64,000 nucleotides of DNA from contig CAIIXF020000002.1 in assembly GCA_903813345.2 (NCBI GenBank), positions 25,684,455 to 25,748,454 of the forward strand, written 5' to 3'. Shown piece after piece: positions 59,060 through 64,000 of this stretch (its first letter is position 1; each line of letters opens with the position of its first letter). This stretch comes from Owenia fusiformis. Its lineage: Eukaryota; Annelida; Polychaeta; Sabellida; Oweniidae. The position numbers and the translations under genes are program-made. Under the pieces are notes generated by a model, which saw only the letters and a program-made list of their open reading frames with translations, was not told where the DNA came from and made no database searches.

Positions 59060-59193
59060 AACAAGGCATTAATGTGCAACATGTCACTACCTGCCATTTG
59101 ATACAGACATCAAACATCAACAGCCGAACACCATCCACAAAAAAGTGGAGACTTATAACAATATGTTATCACTTGTGGTGGTAGCATAAAAAA
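59060..59193 (+). mobile_element. MITE family A, copy 8
   Basis: ACAAGGCATTAATGTGCAAC at the left, CACTTGTGGTGGTAGCAT at the right, with the usual CATCAAACATCAACAGCC and AAAAAAGTGGAGAC interior. About 300 bp beyond the CFAP97 stop, hence possibly near its 3' UTR. Confidence 0.7.
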
Positions 59194-59334
59194 TCATAAT
59201 AACATGAGTATTTTGACCACATTCAGATATTTCTAAATTAGGGGGTCTATCATTAACCGCAGAAACTTTGTTAAGTTAAGAATTTTGAAAATAATCATCA
59301 TATCTATGATAAGGTTTTTAACATTGATTTAGTA

Positions 59335-59340
59335 TTTATT
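59335..59340 (-). terminator. Candidate polyadenylation signal for CFAP97
   Basis: AATAAA on the minus strand, about 150 bp past the stop codon; a plausible short 3' UTR. Confidence 0.35.
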
Positions 59341-59490
59341 AACTATGCAGAGTTTCTGTTAAAGACATGGCTTCCAAAACAGGAAAATTGAGAATTTGGC
59401 ACCTGGTTACAACATAAATCGGAACATCCGGAAGATAGATATGCCTAAACAGTACCATACTAAATTCAAAGGTTCACATCATTAGTTCAA

Positions 59491-62400
59491 TCACCACCCT
59501 GGCTCCCATTCTGGTTTACTGCGCGTTTTCCCACTTTGGGGACGGGTGCGTTTCCCTGAACTTGGACGTCCATTTGTAATCGATTTATTACTCAAAGATG
59601 ATTGGCTTGTCTGCCAGTTTTCATCCCATTCTGGTATGGAGCGATATTTTGCGCTTTGTGGTCGGCTACGTTTTCCCGAACTGGACATATTACTCATTGA
59701 TTTTGTCCCAGAGCTTGCGTGACTTCTGAGGCTATTCATACTCTGTGTGCGGCTTCCCATTGGTAGACTAGCCTCACTGCCAAAGGGTGTTTCTTTAGGC
59801 CTCCTGCGAACATCCCGATGGTTTCGCTCAACCTCTTTTTCCCAGGCAAATAAGGGGACTCCATATGTCATCTGACGATCAAAGTCGTGGAGTTGTTCAT
59901 TACGGGACATCCCCTTTGTAGCTTTCACAGTTTGAAGTCGTTTCATCATCGCCTGGAAAAACATATAGGAAAAATGCATAAAATTAACTTAAAGTTAACT
60001 AGGATCTTTTAAATTATGTGACGAGGGACTTGATTGGATTTTCTTTATTCAATTCTTTCATGTTAGGTAGTCAAAGTCACTGTGCTGATATAGTGCAGTG
60101 AAATCTGTAAAGTGGAACACATCTAGAAGTGAAACATCTCTCTTAGTGGAACACTTCAGAGGTCCAACTGACTAAATGTTAAATGAACCTCTTTAAGTAG
60201 AACTCCTTCCAAGTGGAACACATTTTAGAGGTTCCATTTTGACAGATTTCACTGTATTAGATTTGAATAAAACAGTATTTTCTTGGTCCCAATTTTGTGA
60301 TCAAGAAACATTGAAATGTGAACACCTGCTTAAACATTATATACCTGAGTCCCAGTCATAACCTTCAGATTAGACAGGTTTCACTGTAGGCTATGTTTCG
60401 TAGATCATTCAAATATCAATTTGGTCAGTTGAACTGTAACAGGGTATTACTTATGGCCATTGACTTTCAATAAAAGGAAAATCCATGTTATATACAATAT
60501 GTAAAAACATCTATGGGATTAAAATTGAATTCAAATTTATCCGATAATTCTAAATGTGTAAAACTAACAAATCTTCAATCAATATAACAAGGTTCTTTTT
60601 TGAAAAGCAAAAGGTTTAAAATGAATGCTACATTCAGAACATTTGAATTTTGGAACATTATTCTTATTTTTTGCCTCTGAATGAGATCTTAAGATCAATA
60701 ACATTATTCATGACTTTTAAACAAATACAGAAATCACACTAAACTCAATTCATACATATTCTCTTCTTCAAATAAGATGTTGATGTTACCACTAGAGAGT
60801 CTACTGTCAACACTTCAACACATGCCTTGGTACATCCTTCCTTAATAACATACCCTTTGTTCGCCTCAGTTTAAACGAACTACTGTTTTGTTTATTTTTG
60901 ACTGATCTTTCATTCTCTGCTAGGACAGTAATTTTACAATAAGATTTGTTTAAATTGGATTTATCTTGCAAATGCCTCTAAATCTCCCCGATCTTGTCTC
61001 TTGGGAGAATTGGGGCACAATGACTTCAGTAAGACTAAAATTGAATAGGGATTTTCTACCAATCTCCAATGATCAATTACATGTTCTTGTACATTCACAT
61101 AAATGCATTCACATGAAGGTCTGTATCTTAGAAACTATACAAAGCAAGGTCAACATCAAAATCTGAAGTGTACATTTAATGACGTCATTATTTATCAGTT
61201 AATCATCAGCATTGCTTAGCTTAATTGATAATGGGATTCAACATGTATGTGCACCAAATCACCAGATAAAAACCAAGATATTTTAAATTCAGAATTCTGC
61301 ATGCAATACATGAGGTATTACACAGAACCTTCAACATGCTATTCTCACATTTAATTGACATTTAGAAGATGTAGAACCCCATTTTCATGTTTTTATATGT
61401 TTCGTGTCTCTACCAGTGATTAATAAAACCTTGTGAACCTGATTTCCGTCCCAGGTGTATTTAATTAAAACAATATTGATTAATATGTAAGTTTCAGTTT
61501 GGTTAGGCAACATTTGTGTATCTACATTGATTTATATTATCAAACATGATGAAACTTAGTCAATGAACTATTTTTGTCTTTCATTATTGAAGCTGAATCT
61601 CTATTCATCAATAGTTCAATACATTTCAGTTGCCATGACAACAAGGTAAAAATATCTATCAAGCATAGCTCCTTTAGTAAAAGTTAATTATGGGGTAATG
61701 TGAGTCAATAAGAACATATATCCTATTCCTAGCCTCAGTTACATATTTGTTCTACGATAGCCATCGACAGCTTCACCTGTAGCTTCACAAAATTGATATA
61801 GAAAATCTACATCATTACTGCTTATCCCTAAATTTTATGCGGTATATATATTTGAATATTTCTCTCAATTTTGGGTAGCTACTGAGTACGGAAGCCATAT
61901 CGTTGCAGTGATCTCCCCAGGATTTTTTCTCAGGTGGGTCCAAAATTGGTCAAAAAAAGCCTATTTTTCATGATTTTTCTCATTTTCAATTGGGTGCAAA
62001 TGGCTCTTCAGGTGGCTTCAAGCCTATTTTCAAAATCTCATTTGGTTGCTGCACCCACTTGCTTTAATGCTGGGGAGATCACTGTGTAATGCCATAGATC
62101 AAATGTGACTGAGACATGAGGGGCTCAGCTAAGAGAGTGTCAGTGCATGCATCGATCGATCGAAAACACTGATTTTGAAAATCAAGTACAAATACGAAAC
62201 ACATTTGTTAGATAAATTATTTGTATTTCTCACCAAATTTTGCTGTTCGATTTTTCTCTGCTCCCTCTGCCTGTTGACGGTTGTATGTGTGACACGTTTA
62301 ACTGGGGGAGGGGCCGGATGTAACTTCTTCCTAGGTTTTGGTTTATTTCTCTTCATGATCTCATTCAATAATCGCTCATTTTCACGATCAATTTCTCGAA

Positions 62401-63307
62401 CACGATTATTTTCAAATGAAAAGTTTCTATCTGATGCACCTTTTGGAGGCATAATGAGAACTTTTCTAGATTTGGGATGTTCCGAGGTTTGCTGTCTCTC
62501 TTCATCCATTTCAAGGATCGCTCTCATTAACAACTTCAAGTCCATACCATCAGGATCTGATGCAAGTAGATGTTTCAGATCATCTTTACGTGCTTCACTA
62601 TCCGAATATTGCACCTTGTTTCTCCCATTATCGGGGCGTCCACTTTTTGATGAACCCCTACTCTGAGGACTGTATTCCTCCCGGAACTTCCTGCTCGGTG
62701 ATCCAACAGGGCTAACATCAGGAGAACCAAGGGGGGACACATCGGTGACATCCTCATCCGATGTTGTATAACTGGTGCTGGATGTATCGCTATCAGATTC
62801 TGAATAATCATCTTTGCTTTGACGTCTACCATGACGAGGGTGATAAGACTCACTCTCATCTGAATAACTTTTATCTGAGTATTTTCGCTCACGTTCTGAA
62901 TTCGAAGACTGACCATTAGTTTTTCCTCTTGTTTTACGACGGGAAACATTAGCTGTTTTAGGTCGTGTCGACCTTTTTTCATCTTGATCTGTTTCATCAG
63001 ATGTAGACTGAAAACTGTCACTAGATCTAGAACTGTTCGAATTTTTCGATGTCGGCACTTTGGCTTCAATCTTCTTTACACTGCTGGAATTTGATCTGGG
63101 AGTATCACTGTAATATGAGTCGGAATCGGAACTGTAACTTTTTGAATTTTTGTCTTTCTTTTTGGAGTGGCCATGTTGTTTTTCATCCACACTTTTATGA
63201 TTTTTCGGAGCATCAACCTGCTCTCTTTCATGTTTATTAACACGTTTCTCATGTTTCGGAGAATCAAAGAAGTCGAAATCTACATCTTCGTCTCTATTGT
63301 TCTCCAT
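59491..63307 (-). CDS. CFAP97: CFAP97 (cilia- and flagella-associated protein 97), 2 coding exons
   Basis: Exons 63307-62234 and 59952-59491 join in phase (TTG then GCG) to give 511 aa. Residues 1-290 are a disordered Ser/Asp/Lys-rich region with SYSSDSDSYYSDTPRS-like runs and two VSP[LV]GSP repeats. Residues about 293-390 form the KIAA1430/CFAP97 domain: VREIDRENERLLNEI, VNRQREQRKIEQQNL, then across the splice KRLQTVKATKGMSRNEQL. This order matches vertebrate CFAP97, related to Drosophila hemingway, which is needed for normal cilia and sperm flagella. The C-terminal 80 residues hold Ser/Arg-rich sequence with a duplicated element (SGKRSRPQSAKYRSIPEWD and SGKRTRPQSGKTRSKPEWE), ending in tryptophan, not seen in the vertebrate form I know. 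A longer read-through of exon 1 past 62,234 is intron. The start is the first ATG of an open exon. Confidence 0.92.
60097..60256. mobile_element. Pogo/Tigger-like MITE (CFAP97 intron)
   Basis: CAGTGAAATCTGTAAAGTGG at the left, TTTGACAGATTTCACTG at the right, with repeated AAGTGGAACAC words inside. About 155 bp, no ORF. Confidence 0.7.
61903..62086. mobile_element. MITE with CAGTGATCTCCCCAG inverted ends (CFAP97 intron)
   Basis: Left GCAGTGATCTCCCCAG, right CTGGGGAGATCACTG, about 180 bp. The interior includes inverted GGTGGGTCC/TGCACCCA words. No coding capacity. Confidence 0.75.
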
Positions 63308-63601
63308 TTTATCCTATTATAGGCTAAAACATTTGATTTTTCTACAGCTTCGAAAATTTGGTGTTATGTTAGCAACCTTGAGAATTCCGTATTCATATTT
63401 CAAATTTGAAGAGTGGATTGTCTTTGTTTTTTATTTGAGCATGCCTATTTGAGAGAATCTCATTTATTGATTCAAAAAGTTGAAAAATGTACGATTATTG
63501 TAACTGTAGATAAAAATTGGCATTAAAATTGGATAACGATGCCAATATAACAAATATGGAATATGTCCGGAAACATTAACACGCATGCTCCCTTAAGAAA
63601 A
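63308..63601. promoter_or_regulatory. Divergent upstream interval, CFAP97 / following plus-strand ORF
   Basis: About 294 bp of AT-rich DNA between the CFAP97 ATG and a plus-strand ATGGCGGG. If that ATG belongs to a gene, the interval is a shared promoter. No core promoter element is confidently seen. Confidence 0.4.
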
Positions 63602-63685
63602 ATGGCGGGTTTGTTCAAAAATCTTTCTAAATTTTTCTCTTTTTTGGTCAATTATTCACTGATTTTGGCATACATATTCATTTGA
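63602..63685 (+). CDS. Candidate 27-aa hydrophobic micropeptide or first exon
   Basis: ATG in strong context (AAAAATGGCGGG) opens a frame MAGLFKNLSKFFSFLV... of 27 residues. It ends in a hydrophobic, membrane-like segment at a TGA just 5 nt before a consensus donor (CCG|GTAAGT at 63,690). It could be a true micropeptide, an upstream ORF in the first exon of a gene continuing beyond the window, or a coding first exon with a sequence error. No family is recognised. Confidence 0.3.
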   Translation: MAGLFKNLSKFFSFLVNYSLILAYIFI

Positions 63686-64000
63686 ACCGGTAAGTTTTGG
63701 AAGATACGATTTTTATTCGTTTGACAAGCCAACTTTGTAGTCTAAATCTATACTATTTATCGTTTTATGCTATTCAATTAAAATTTTAGATTTTTTAAAT
63801 TGAATTTTTCCCGGGGATTTTCAATAATGGGTTTCAAGAGATCTGTTGAAAGCCCATGGTACCATTCATCTCATCTTTAGCCAGAGCTGTCATCTCAGTC
63901 TCTGTTAGATTTACCCATAATCTCCGTTTCGAGTGCTCTCATCTCATTATCTGCTCTCTGCATGGGCCATGGGGGTGCTGCCCTGTCAACTCTCACACGT

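Noticed and set aside
62175-62666. 163-aa plus-strand ORF opposite CFAP97
   Set aside because: Antisense to the strongly supported CFAP97 exon; its Ser/Arg/Leu-rich composition reflects the complementary strand.

Overview
This is eukaryotic, animal nuclear DNA: AT-rich and intron-bearing (GT..AG), with long introns, many inverted-repeat transposable elements and no operon structure. Gene content (EXD1, an ING1/ING2-type ING, mitochondrial CARS2, CFAP97, a GH128-like glycosidase) and the repeat style point to a marine invertebrate bilaterian. A lophotrochozoan such as a mollusc, annelid or brachiopod is my best guess, by inference only.

Layout. 1-4,725: three tandem 1.4-1.75 kb repeat units with internal TATCC-type microsatellites and terminal hairpins. 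4.9-13.0 kb: gene-poor repeat DNA. 13,033-15,330 (+): intronless 765-aa coiled-coil protein with a tail of SxIP-like motifs. 17,617-19,973 (+): five-exon secreted GH128-like glycosidase. 20-24.2 kb: no gene, but a decayed hAT element with an exact 8-bp target duplication. 24,394-32,491 (-): EXD1 (piRNA pathway), 11 inferred exons. 33.0-33.85 kb: about 100-bp tandem array. 36,553-41,806 (-): ING1/ING2-like chromatin reader, four exons. 42,086-54,858 (+): CARS2, 14 exons, head-to-head with ING across 279 bp. 56.8-57.7 kb: degenerate duplicated repeats. 59,491-63,307 (-): CFAP97, two coding exons. 63,602 (+): a short divergent ORF ending just before a splice donor, perhaps the first exon of another gene.

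The genes are unrelated in function, but the ING/CARS2 head-to-head pair matches human ING1/CARS2 at 13q34, and human ING2 and CFAP97 share band 4q35.1. The window therefore looks like an ancient bilaterian linkage block.

The most unusual pattern is that short tandem duplications sit exactly on exon-intron junctions in at least four places within EXD1 and CARS2 (a fifth is weaker). Each multiplies a splice donor or acceptor while leaving one usable full-length exon. The clearest case is CARS2 exon 7, where a 158-bp unit carrying the acceptor and the zinc-binding HHENE coding segment occurs five times. EXD1 also shows an apparent reading-frame break near the end of its exonuclease-like domain.
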